Source: Pontibacillus chungwhensis BH030062 (GTDB lineage: Bacteria; Bacillota; Bacilli; Bacillales; BH030062). Taken from it: a DNA stretch of 64,000 bases. Position 1 is the first letter of the stretch. Every line of letters starts with the position of its first letter. The notes under the pieces are model-generated. The model saw nothing but the letters and a program-made list of their open reading frames with translations. It was not told where the DNA came from and made no database searches. Positions 1-7,597 of the stretch are shown here, in pieces. Where the stretch lies: contig NZ_AVBG01000001.1 of NCBI RefSeq assembly GCF_000770675.1, positions 1 to 64,000 of the forward strand, written 5' to 3'. The position numbers were made by a program, and so were the translations under genes.

Positions 1-6
1 GATAAA

Positions 7-31
7 GGGGCAGGAGCTTGCCTCCTACCCC
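7..31. other. Hairpin at window edge
   Basis: A GGGG/CCCC stem continues through AGGAG/CTCCT around a five-base loop. No T-run follows directly, so it is only terminator-like. It probably belongs to the 3' end of a gene left of the window (in relatives rpmF lies here), which is inference from gene order. Confidence 0.35.
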
Positions 32-93
32 AACAATTGACTTAGAACCCTTTTTTTGTGTCTTATATGGGGGTTTATTGAGGTTGATTAGTG

Positions 94-160
94 TTGACTT
101 AAGTTTTATAAAGATTATGTGCTAGTAAAGTCTACGCTTACTTAAATAGTCTGGTAAAAT
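94..160 (+). promoter_or_regulatory. Weak promoter candidates for the crotonase gene
   Basis: TTGACT at 94-99 is followed after 16 bases by TATGTG at 116-121. A second possible site is the extended -10 TGGTAAAAT at 152-160. Neither is near consensus at both elements, so the exact start of transcription is open. Confidence 0.25.
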
Positions 161-197
161 AAAAGTAGAAAGAATAGAAAAGAAAAGAGGGAACAAC

Positions 198-959
198 ATG
201 AGTGAATATGTGAAGTGGGATATATATGACCAAGGTTACGGTATGATAACTCTTCACCGACCTGAGCGACGTAATGCCCTTTCTTTAGATATGATTGAGG
301 AGTTTCACAGACTTTTATGGGAAGCACGAGACCTTGATTTAAAAGCACTAGTCATTACCGGAGCAGGTACTCAAGCATTTTGCGCGGGGGGAGACCTTAA
401 TGATTTTCATGCAGGCTTGTCTTCTCAAGAAGCTTTTAGTGCCCTTTATCCTATGAAAGAAGCGCTTTATGAACTATCCCGTTTTCCGGTACCTACTATT
501 GCTTTATTGAATGGGCATGCACGAGGGGGAGGTTGTGAATTAGCTACTGCTTGTGATTTTAGGTATGCTGCTGAGGCTTCTACAATAGGATTTGTACAAG
601 GGGAATTAGGGATATCACCTGGTTGGGGTGGTGGTGCGTTACTTTACCAAAGAATACACCCTTTAAAGGCTTACGAAATGCTTGTACAGTCCCGTATTTA
701 TGATACAGAAGAAGCTATTCAGACAGGATGGCTACAAGGTACAATTCGTGAAGAGACAATAGCAGAAGATATTGACGATATTCTTCAACCTTTCTTAAGC
801 AAGAATATCGATCAAGTGAAACACTTTAAGCAACAATATGTGAAGCAACAAATCCCTATATCCCTATCAGCTGATATGGATGATGAGGTTAGACGCTGCT
901 CGAATCTGTGGGGGAATGACCAACATAAAGAAGCGCTTAAGGGTTACAAAAAGTCCTGA
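198..959 (+). CDS. Enoyl-CoA hydratase/isomerase (crotonase) family protein
   Basis: A 253-residue crotonase-fold protein, usual length for the family. The two oxyanion-hole segments are visible: FCAGGDL at about residues 61-67 and a GGGCELA stretch at 110-116. Both glutamates that act in enoyl-CoA hydratases have counterparts (E114 and about E136), so hydratase or isomerase chemistry on an acyl-CoA is plausible, but the substrate cannot be read from sequence. The start ATG follows a GAGGGAA ribosome site. It stands alone between the window-edge hairpin and a strong terminator at 1003-1040, so it is probably a single-gene transcript. There are no fatty-acid degradation genes next to it to suggest a pathway. 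Confidence 0.85.
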   Translation: MSEYVKWDIYDQGYGMITLHRPERRNALSLDMIEEFHRLLWEARDLDLKALVITGAGTQAFCAGGDLNDFHAGLSSQEAFSALYPMKEALYELSRFPVPTIALLNGHARGGGCELATACDFRYAAEASTIGFVQGELGISPGWGGGALLYQRIHPLKAYEMLVQSRIYDTEEAIQTGWLQGTIREETIAEDIDDILQPFLSKNIDQVKHFKQQYVKQQIPISLSADMDDEVRRCSNLWGNDQHKEALKGYKKS

Positions 960-1002
960 GTCTTAGATAGGTTCAGAGAGTCCATCAATTTAAACTAAAG
1001 TA

Positions 1003-1040
1003 ATAGCTGTTGCATATAAGGGCAACAGCTATTTTTCTTT
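1003..1040 (+). terminator. Rho-independent terminator after crotonase gene
   Basis: Stem ATAGCTGTTGC (1003-1013) pairs with GCAACAGCTAT (1022-1032) and runs into a T-rich tail. It lies about 45 bases after the stop codon at 959. Confidence 0.9.
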
Positions 1041-1156
1041 TGGATAAGCATTACTAGTCGTGCGGGTTTGTGTTATCGGGCCCCAAGCGATATGGAGTCG
1101 TTCGGTGTTGGCTATTGACGTGCTGATTTTAGCCGAACTTCCTCTAAGCCTATTCA

Positions 1157-1296
1157 GCCCCCTGTGCTTTTCTTTGATGTCTAGCTCCGGGGGCTAGAGG
1201 CTAGCGAGATAAGCCATCTTTTCTGCAGAGGCTATCGCCTCTTCCGAAAAGATGGCTTATCCGTACGCCTCTGGGCAAGCCCCCTGTGCTTTTCTT
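1157..1296. repeat. Nested palindromic repeat with flanking direct repeats
   Basis: One intact unit (about 1177-1296) folds along its whole length: GGGGGCT (1189-1195) pairs with AGCCCCC (1278-1284), a long inner stem pairs the stretch around 1210-1223 with that around 1246-1261, and a small GAGGC/GCCTC hairpin (1228-1242) sits at the tip. A 19-base segment starting AGCCCCCTGTGC occurs both before the unit (1157-1175) and at its end (from 1278), which suggests a tandem array reduced to one unit plus a fragment. The unit start TGTCTAGCTCC and its fold match a dispersed repeat type I recall from many Bacillaceae genomes; no function is known to me. The rest of the 960-1361 gap holds only the terminator and unremarkable sequence. 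Confidence 0.75.
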
Positions 1297-1361
1297 AATT
1301 CCCTAGTCTATCTCTCCTATTAGTTGCATACATTTTTATTACACGTGATAGGAGGGATAGA

Positions 1362-1841
1362 ATGAATGCTACGAGGCAAGATGCTTGGACACAGGATGAG
1401 GATGTTTTACTAGCTGAAACGGTTCTCCGTTATATACGGCTTGGGAAAACGCAGTTGGAGGCTTTTGAGGAGGTGGCAGTGAAACTCTCACGGACTTCGG
1501 CTGCATGTGGCTTTCGATGGAATGCTACTGTTCGTAAACGATATGCTAAGGGGATTCAATTGGCGAAAGAGGAAAGAAAAAGAGGCGGGGCAGAAAAGGA
1601 AGAGGTAGCTTCTGCAGAGGATTCTATCACCTCCACTTTCTCCATAGATGATGCGATCTCTTTTTTAGAAACGATGAGGCAAAATGTTTCTGGAAATAAG
1701 CCTGAATCTTCACAGCAAGATGTTTCAAAGCTCTACGAAGAAAATCAAAAATTAAAAGATCAGGTAAAACGATATCATCAAGCATGGGAAGAGATGGGGA
1801 AGCTTTGGCAGTGGGTGCAAATACCGAAGGAAAAAGGCTGA
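1362..1841 (+). CDS. ylbO: RsfA-family (YlbO-type) sporulation transcription factor
   Basis: A 159-residue protein with an N-terminal Myb/SANT-like DNA-binding domain (about residues 5-60, with spaced tryptophans W9 and W53) and a C-terminal predicted coiled coil (about 120-155), the layout of RsfA and YlbO in B. subtilis. RsfA modulates prespore gene expression; family members are sporulation regulators. The start ATG follows a strong TAGGAGGG site. The position between a crotonase gene and a ylbP-like acetyltransferase agrees with the ylbO locus. The gene ends in a shared bidirectional terminator. The assignment to YlbO rather than RsfA rests on synteny. Confidence 0.85.
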   Translation: MNATRQDAWTQDEDVLLAETVLRYIRLGKTQLEAFEEVAVKLSRTSAACGFRWNATVRKRYAKGIQLAKEERKRGGAEKEEVASAEDSITSTFSIDDAISFLETMRQNVSGNKPESSQQDVSKLYEENQKLKDQVKRYHQAWEEMGKLWQWVQIPKEKG

Positions 1842-1865
1842 TCACCTTAGTGATCAGCCTTTTTC
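1831..1865. terminator. Bidirectional terminator between convergent genes
   Basis: Perfect stem AAAAAGGCTGATCAC / GTGATCAGCCTTTTT with a four-base loop. A-run and T-run on opposite sides let it serve ylbO (plus) and the GNAT gene (minus), which converge here. Confidence 0.95.
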
Positions 1866-1874
1866 CTTTATTTA

Positions 1875-2360
1875 TCATGATGAAGGTGTCTTTTCTGAGA
1901 CTCCATTAGGGGTCCAAATTAGAGGGTTTTCTCCTAAATCTCGCTCCATATCATATTTTGCTTTTTGAAACCCCATCTTTTCCCAGAAACCGTGAGAGTT
2001 AATACGAGGGTTTGTTTTAATCGGTAGTTGGAAACTTTTTGCGAAGTCTACAAGCTTCTTACCATACCCTTTATTTCGGTAATCAGGCAAGACTTCAAGC
2101 TTCCAAAGTTCTACGTAATCTTGAGGAGGCTCAAAGTAATCATCATATCGAGATGAAACTTGATAAAGACTCATTCGAGCTACTAAAGCGTTTCCATAAT
2201 AGACGCCATAAAATGGTGAAACGCTGTCATTTTCAATTATGTTACTTTGCAGGTCTTCTAGCATGGAGAGTTCTTGATTTCCATATTCTTTAAATCGTTT
2301 GAATTCCTCTAACGTTTTAAAATTAACCACTAGTTTTTGAACTTGTATGGTATCCATCAT
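1875..2360 (-). CDS. ylbP: GNAT-family N-acetyltransferase (YlbP-like)
   Basis: A 161-residue protein with the GNAT acetyl-CoA-binding motif around DYRNKGYGKKLVDFAK (about residues 112-127, R/Q-x-x-G-x-G/A type), then the C-terminal HGFWEKMGFQ segment typical of the fold's last strands. GNATs move an acetyl group from acetyl-CoA to an amine; the acceptor here is unknown. An AAGGGGG ribosome site lies eight bases before the ATG at 2360 on the minus strand. Position next to ylbO and the ketopantoate reductase matches ylbP of B. subtilis. It is the only minus-strand gene in the first 50 kb. Confidence 0.85.
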   Translation of the reverse strand: MMDTIQVQKLVVNFKTLEEFKRFKEYGNQELSMLEDLQSNIIENDSVSPFYGVYYGNALVARMSLYQVSSRYDDYFEPPQDYVELWKLEVLPDYRNKGYGKKLVDFAKSFQLPIKTNPRINSHGFWEKMGFQKAKYDMERDLGENPLIWTPNGVSEKTPSS

Positions 2361-2611
2361 TATAAAATCCCCCTTAAAACCTTAATTGCTCTTCTCTATT
2401 ATAATATAAAAATTTTCTGAATAAAATGATTGTTGTTCTTTTAGGGGTTAATGTTTTTGGTGTGGAGTGATTCCGTGGTTGGGCTACAAGAGAAATCAGC
2501 TATTTTCTAAGAACTGCATCATAAAAATTTTTGCTAAAATGGGCATATAGGAGGAATTTAACCTCTTATTGTATAAAGATTAAGAGTAGATGAACGTAAG
2601 TAGGTGAAGTA

Positions 2612-3502
2612 ATGAAAGTGGCAGTAGTTGGGGCAGGGTCAATTGGATTGCTTTATGCAATCAGAACACAAGAAGCAGGGCATGAAGTAACCCTCTTTGT
2701 AAGGAGGGAGCAACAAATAGAACTCATCTGTAATAAAGGCATTCAGGTTGAGGGTGAATCGATGATGTATGATATTCATGTGAAAAATATTATGGATATA
2801 AGCGGTGCTTTCGATTTAATTATAATTGCTACTAAACAAACTCATGTAAAAAAGATTGTGGAGTTAGTGAAGGTAAATGAAATCGTTGCCCCTCTGTTGT
2901 TCCTGCAAAATGGAATGGGACATATAGAAGACATACATGAGATTATTAATCCTACGGCTATTGGAATTATAGAACATGGAGCAAGGAAGTTGAGTGATCG
3001 GACTGTAGCTCATACTGGAGTAGGTGTTACTCGAATAGCTGCTGTAACTATGAAGCAAGAAGACCTAATTATATATAAACAAATGTTAGAATCTAGTCAC
3101 TTTCCATATAAATTAGAGAATGATTGGTTTGAAGTAATGTCAGATAAGTTAATCATAAATGCTGTTATTAATCCGTTAACGTCTATTTTTAAGGTTGTTA
3201 ATGGAGAGGTTGTGAATAATCCTAACCTGTTCCGCATTGCAAAAAAATTATGTGAAGAGGCGTGCGATGCACTTGGCAAGGCTAGTGTGGAGTATCACTT
3301 AGACAGGGTTAAGAAGGTTGCGATGCAAACAAAAGATAATCACTCTTCTATGCTCGAAGATATTAAGAATGGTAGAAGGACAGAAATTGAAGGGATTTCA
3401 GGTTATTTGTTAAAAAGGGCAAATGACGAACTCCCTTATACCACATTTGTTTATGAAGGAGTACAAGCCATGCAGCAAATGGATAGGAGGGAATACGAAT
3501 GA
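2612..3502 (+). CDS. panE: 2-dehydropantoate 2-reductase
   Basis: NADPH-dependent reduction of 2-dehydropantoate to pantoate in the pantothenate/coenzyme A pathway. The 296-residue protein starts with a Rossmann glycine motif GAGSIG (residues 7-12), followed by the ApbA/PanE N-terminal domain and the helical C-terminal domain. The SDKLIINAVINPLT segment (about 172-185) carries the conserved lysine and asparagine of the family. The ATG follows AGGTGA. It overlaps the next gene by four bases, so the two are translationally coupled. It corresponds to ylbQ by position. It is a family-level call: some ApbA/PanE proteins act on other keto acids. Confidence 0.85.
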   Translation: MKVAVVGAGSIGLLYAIRTQEAGHEVTLFVRREQQIELICNKGIQVEGESMMYDIHVKNIMDISGAFDLIIIATKQTHVKKIVELVKVNEIVAPLLFLQNGMGHIEDIHEIINPTAIGIIEHGARKLSDRTVAHTGVGVTRIAAVTMKQEDLIIYKQMLESSHFPYKLENDWFEVMSDKLIINAVINPLTSIFKVVNGEVVNNPNLFRIAKKLCEEACDALGKASVEYHLDRVKKVAMQTKDNHSSMLEDIKNGRRTEIEGISGYLLKRANDELPYTTFVYEGVQAMQQMDRREYE

Positions 3503-3882
3503 ATCAAATGTTGGCATACTTAGCAGCTGTTTTTATTACACTACCGATACCACTTACAATTATTGTTTATTTGATTATGAGAAAAACGGTGAAGAATAAG
3601 AAGAAATCATTGCATGTAACGGTAAACAGTATGACTTTGATTTATGTTTTAGCTGTACCAGCAGCGTTATTTGTTATATTTGAGCGGTCCTTTATTAGCT
3701 ATGTTTTTATTCTGCTTATACTATTACTAAGTCTTTTTGTTTTTCTCCATTGGAAAGTGAAAGAAGAGATTGTATTTAAGAAGGCATTTAAAGGATTTTG
3801 GCGGTTTAGCTTTTTGCTCTTTGTAAGTTTGCACATAAGTCTAACGATTTACGGACTAGCCTATCGACTTATGACTTTGTGA
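3499..3882 (+). CDS. DUF3397 family membrane protein
   Basis: A 127-residue, very hydrophobic protein with about four transmembrane segments (near residues 5-25, 45-63, 68-84 and 102-122) and short basic connectors such as KKTVKNKKKS-like sequence near 30-37. It fits the DUF3397 family, which lies between panE and bshC in Bacillaceae. Function is unknown. Its ATG overlaps the panE stop by four bases, with a GGAGGG ribosome site inside panE. Confidence 0.75.
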   Translation: MNQMLAYLAAVFITLPIPLTIIVYLIMRKTVKNKKKSLHVTVNSMTLIYVLAVPAALFVIFERSFISYVFILLILLLSLFVFLHWKVKEEIVFKKAFKGFWRFSFLLFVSLHISLTIYGLAYRLMTL

Positions 3883-3966
3883 TGCCTTTTGAGTGAAATC
3901 CCTTCATCTTTTCGATACAATACGAGGGGAATACATAGATCATATTGAAAAAGGAGAAGGTTATCC

Positions 3967-5592
3967 ATGCGGATCCAACCCATTGCATTACCATCACAGA
4001 ATAAATTTATCCAACATTATCGTGCTCAAGAGCAGGAGCTTTTAAATAAATTTCATTATAACCCATATAAACAAGAAGAATATGAAAAACGCGCGCAAGA
4101 ACTTGATAGTCGCACATTCCAAAGGGAAGAGTTGGCTGATCATCTTCAAGTGGTCAATAAGAAATGGGGAGCAGGCGATGCAACATTTACAAATATTGAG
4201 CGCTTAAGGAACCCTGAAAGTGTCGTTGTGGTTGGTGGCCAACAAGCGGGTTTACTTACTGGTCCGTTGTACACGATCCATAAAATGATATCGATTATAA
4301 TAATGGCTAAAGAACAAGAAGACGCACTTGGCCGTCCTGTACTACCTGTTTTCTGGATTGCGGGTGAGGATCATGATTTTGATGAGATCAACCACATCTA
4401 CATGCCGCAATCGCCGCGAATGAAAAAACATAAAATTCTTCAAAAACAAATGAAAAAAGAAGCCATATCAGAAATGGATATGGATGAAGAAGCTATACAA
4501 TCATGGCTTGATCGTCTATTTGTGGGTTTACATGAGAGTGAATACACGAATCGTATCTATGAACTATTCAAGAGCGAAATAAAAGGATCGGCAACGTTTG
4601 TTGATCTTTTTGCACGAATTACACATTACTTCTTCAGTGAGGAAGGACTTGTTCTACTTGACGCTCAGGATGAAGACCTCCGACGTCTTGAGAGTATCTA
4701 TTTCCAAGAAATGATAAAAAAGCAGCCTGAAATCAGCGAAGGCGTTGTACGATCGCTACATCAGACGGCACAGCAAGGCTACGCCGTTAACCTGGAGGCG
4801 GAAGTTGATGATGGTCATCTATTCTATAAATGGAACGGGGAACGAACGCTATTAATGAAAGACGAAGAAGGGTATTGGAGAGGTAAGAAAGATGAATGTT
4901 GTTTGAGTGAAGAAGAACTTATGCATATTGCTGAAACTGAGCCTCATCTTCTTAGCAACAACGTCGTAACCCGCCCTCTTATGCAGGACCTTGTACTCCC
5001 TACTCTTTCATTTATCGCAGGTCCCGGTGAAGTTGGGTATTGGTCAGCGCTTAAGTCAGTATTTGAGTCACTTGGTATACAAATGCCTCCTGTTATGCCT
5101 CGTTTATCCTTGACGCTACTGGATCGCAAAAATGAAAAATGGCTTCGTCGTCATTTGATTGATGTAGAACAAGCTGTAAATGAAGGGGTCACGGAAGATA
5201 AAAGCAAATGGATTGCGATGCAGAGCTATCCTCCTATTGAAGAATTGGCAGATGAAGTGAAACGTGCGATTGAAAGGGCACATCGTCCTTTGAAAGAAAA
5301 AGCGCATGAAATTCGGGATGATATTGGTCAAATAGCAGAGAAGAATTTATTCCATTTGTTTAGAGACGTGGAGTTTCTTCAAGAGCGAATGGCTCAAGGA
5401 CTAGAAGAAAAGCACAGTAGAGAGTTAGAGGTGTTTGATCAAATTGATTTACGTTTACACCCAGAAGGCGGATTGCAAGAGAGAGTGTGGAATATACTTC
5501 CTTTCGTGAATGATTATGGACCTGACCTTCCAAAGCAGCTCTTGAGTGTGCAATATGATTGGAAGAAAGCTCATCACGTCATCTTTCTGTAA
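3967..5592 (+). CDS. bshC: Bacillithiol biosynthesis cysteine-adding enzyme BshC
   Basis: Adds cysteine to glucosaminyl malate, the last step of bacillithiol synthesis, the main low-molecular-weight thiol of Bacillaceae. The 541-residue length is the usual one. Nucleotide-binding-like core segments are visible: VVGGQQAGLLTGPLYTIHK (about residues 89-107) and FWIAGEDHDFDEINH (about 129-143); a coiled-coil insertion lies at about 430-490. The ATG follows AAGGAGAAGG. It sits directly before mraZ, as in B. subtilis (yllA position), with its own terminator. Confidence 0.93.
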   Translation: MRIQPIALPSQNKFIQHYRAQEQELLNKFHYNPYKQEEYEKRAQELDSRTFQREELADHLQVVNKKWGAGDATFTNIERLRNPESVVVVGGQQAGLLTGPLYTIHKMISIIIMAKEQEDALGRPVLPVFWIAGEDHDFDEINHIYMPQSPRMKKHKILQKQMKKEAISEMDMDEEAIQSWLDRLFVGLHESEYTNRIYELFKSEIKGSATFVDLFARITHYFFSEEGLVLLDAQDEDLRRLESIYFQEMIKKQPEISEGVVRSLHQTAQQGYAVNLEAEVDDGHLFYKWNGERTLLMKDEEGYWRGKKDECCLSEEELMHIAETEPHLLSNNVVTRPLMQDLVLPTLSFIAGPGEVGYWSALKSVFESLGIQMPPVMPRLSLTLLDRKNEKWLRRHLIDVEQAVNEGVTEDKSKWIAMQSYPPIEELADEVKRAIERAHRPLKEKAHEIRDDIGQIAEKNLFHLFRDVEFLQERMAQGLEEKHSRELEVFDQIDLRLHPEGGLQERVWNILPFVNDYGPDLPKQLLSVQYDWKKAHHVIFL

Positions 5593-5654
5593 GGACGTAA
5601 AGTGTTCACCTTAATAGAATTCACTAAGACTTTTCACAAAATAATTAAATTATA

Positions 5655-5688
5655 AAAAATCCTGCCCAAAAAGGCAGGATTTTTTTTG
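5655..5688 (+). terminator. Terminator after bshC
   Basis: ATCCTGCC (5659-5666) pairs with GGCAGGAT (5673-5680), followed by a run of Ts. It separates bshC from the dcw cluster. Confidence 0.92.
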
Positions 5689-5708
5689 TTCCCAAAGAAT
5701 ATTTAAGT

Positions 5709-5758
5709 TAAAGTGGAGGAAAGTGGTGGGATGTGGTACGCTTGTGTGAGAAAGTGGG
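5709..5758 (+). promoter_or_regulatory. MraZ operator: GTGG repeats at 10-bp spacing before mraZ
   Basis: GTGG occurs at 5713, 5723 and 5733, exactly one helical turn apart, each in an A-GTGG-(A/T)-like context, with a further AAAGTGGGG at 5751. MraZ proteins are known to bind tandem GTG(G/T)-containing repeats upstream of their own operon. A weak promoter (TTGTTC at 5687, TAAAGT at 5709) would place the repeats directly on or after the -10. Autoregulation of the dcw operon is therefore likely. Confidence 0.7.
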
Positions 5759-5767
5759 GCTATCTAT

Positions 5768-6199
5768 ATGTTTATGGGAGAATATCAGCACAATATAGAT
5801 GCAAAAGGCCGAATTATCGTGCCTTCTAAGTTTCGTGAAGATTTAGGAGAGAAGTTTGTTATTACACGAGGCCTTGATAAATGCGTATTCGCATACCCCC
5901 TTTCCGAGTGGAACGTCATCGAAGAGAAGTTGAAGAAGCTCCCACTAACAAAGAAAGATGCTAGAGCGTTTACTCGTTTTTTCTTTTCAGGTGCAGTGGA
6001 GTGTGAAGTAGACAAGCAAGGAAGAATTAATATCCCTGCCCCTCTGAGGACGTATGCAGCACTAGAGAAAGAATGTATTGTTATTGGCGTTTCTAATCGT
6101 GTTGAATTTTGGGCTAAAGATGATTGGGAGACGTATTTTGAGGAATCTGAAGATTCTTTTGCAGAAATCGCCGAGAACATGATGGATTTTGATATTTAG
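5768..6199 (+). CDS. mraZ: Transcriptional regulator MraZ
   Basis: First gene of the dcw cluster. The 143-residue protein has two SpoVT/AbrB-type DNA-binding modules (about residues 5-47 and 76-119), each with the family's DAKGRI / DKQGRI core. MraZ forms multimeric rings and represses its own operon through tandem repeats; such repeats lie at 5713-5757. The ATG at 5768 opens [11 protein letters not shown], the usual N-terminus; the ribosome site is weak (AGTGGGG about nine bases upstream, shared with the last operator repeat), so repressor binding and translation signals overlap here. Confidence 0.95.
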   Translation: MFMGEYQHNIDAKGRIIVPSKFREDLGEKFVITRGLDKCVFAYPLSEWNVIEEKLKKLPLTKKDARAFTRFFFSGAVECEVDKQGRINIPAPLRTYAALEKECIVIGVSNRVEFWAKDDWETYFEESEDSFAEIAENMMDFDI

Positions 6200-6245
6200 C
6201 AAATAATATAACAACAAGAGAATCTAACAAAAAAGGAATGAAAGT

Positions 6246-7205
6246 ATGTTTGACCATATTACAGTATTGAAGGAAGAAACCGTCACTGGATTAAATGTAG
6301 AACCGAATGGTATTTATGTCGATTGTACACTCGGTGGTGGGGGACATAGTGAGCGTATAGCATCTCAACTAAGTGAAAAAGGTCGGCTTATTGCTTTTGA
6401 TCAAGATGAGGTAGCCTTGAACGCTGCAAAAGAACGTTTAGCTCCCTACCAAGACCGAATTACATTTGTACATGCAAATTTCAGGGAATTGAAACAATCT
6501 CTTTTGGATCTCGGAATCGAAGAAGTAGATGGCATTGTTTTTGATTTAGGGGTATCATCTCCACAGCTTGACGAAGATGAGAGAGGATTTAGTTATCATC
6601 AGGATGCACGTTTAGATATGCGGATGAACAGGGAACAGCCACTTAGCGCTTATGAAGTCATTAACGAATGGGATTATAATGACCTTGTCCGAATTTTCTT
6701 CAAGTACGGAGAAGAGAAATTCTCTAAACAAATAGCCAGAGGCATTGAGAAGAAACGTGAGGAAGCGCCAATTGAAACGACTACAGAGCTAGTAGACATT
6801 ATTAAAGATGCAATTCCAGCCCCAGCCAGAAGGAAGGGTGGTCACCCGGCAAAGCGGATTTTCCAGTCGGTACGAATTGCTGTGAATGATGAGTTAGGAG
6901 CTTTTGAAGACGCTTTAAAGCAAGCGGCTGAAATGGTAGCGCTAGAAGGCAGAATAGCTGTTATCACCTTCCACTCTTTAGAAGATCGTATATGTAAACA
7001 AACGTTTAAAGAGTGGAGTAGTAATCCACCGTTACCTAAAAGCATTCCAATTATTCCTGAAGATCAAAAGCCTCCGTTTGAATTAGTGAACCGAAAGCCA
7101 ATTATTCCAAGTGAAGAAGAATTAGAAGAAAACCGAAGAGCTCGATCTGCGAAATTAAGAGTTGCTAAGAAAATACGTCCATGGGAAGGGTGGAATAATG
7201 AATGA
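6246..7205 (+). CDS. rsmH: 16S rRNA m4C1402 methyltransferase RsmH (MraW)
   Basis: Methylates N4 of C1402 in 16S rRNA with S-adenosylmethionine. The 319-residue protein shows the SAM-binding motif [14 protein letters not shown] (about residues 25-38), the conserved [11 protein letters not shown] block (about 99-109) and the C-terminal TFHSLEDRI motif. The ATG follows AAGGAATG. It overlaps ftsL by four bases, so the two are translationally coupled as in other Bacillaceae. Confidence 0.96.
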   Translation: MFDHITVLKEETVTGLNVEPNGIYVDCTLGGGGHSERIASQLSEKGRLIAFDQDEVALNAAKERLAPYQDRITFVHANFRELKQSLLDLGIEEVDGIVFDLGVSSPQLDEDERGFSYHQDARLDMRMNREQPLSAYEVINEWDYNDLVRIFFKYGEEKFSKQIARGIEKKREEAPIETTTELVDIIKDAIPAPARRKGGHPAKRIFQSVRIAVNDELGAFEDALKQAAEMVALEGRIAVITFHSLEDRICKQTFKEWSSNPPLPKSIPIIPEDQKPPFELVNRKPIIPSEEELEENRRARSAKLRVAKKIRPWEGWNNE

Positions 7206-7582
7206 GTGCAGAAAAAGCGAAACAATTGCACCAACATGAAACAACAGAGCAAAGCCAGAGTCAAAAGCAGGTTAAAGTCCAGGTACATAAAAAGAGATGG
7301 ATTACACCTGGTGAGAAATTCTTATACACAGTAGTAAGCAGTCTAGCGATCCTTTTTAGTGTAGTCGTGGTTTCTTATTCATCATCGATTGATCAAATCA
7401 ATCGTGATGTACAACATTTGGACACAGACATAAATAAGCAGCAGCTTGAAAATGAGAATCTCCAGTATAAAATCAAGGAGTTATCAAATCCTGAGCGCAT
7501 CATGGAAATCGCGAAAGAAAATGGTCTTGAAATACGACAATCAAAAGTTAAACAAGCTAAATCAGTTTCCGGTAACGAATAA
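7202..7582 (+). CDS. ftsL: Cell division protein FtsL
   Basis: A 126-residue bitopic protein: basic cytoplasmic tail, one transmembrane helix at about residues 38-58, then an extracytoplasmic coiled coil (about 62-105) rich in heptad leucines and glutamines. FtsL joins DivIB and DivIC in the divisome and helps activate the septal synthase. Sequence is poorly conserved in this family, so the call leans on topology and position between rsmH and pbpB. Confidence 0.92.
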   Translation: MSAEKAKQLHQHETTEQSQSQKQVKVQVHKKRWITPGEKFLYTVVSSLAILFSVVVVSYSSSIDQINRDVQHLDTDINKQQLENENLQYKIKELSNPERIMEIAKENGLEIRQSKVKQAKSVSGNE

Positions 7583-7597
7583 GGGGACATGAGATTT

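Noticed and set aside
1157-1296. CRISPR array
   Set aside because: Only two copies of a 19-base direct repeat around one folded unit; no regular spacers and no cas genes in the window.
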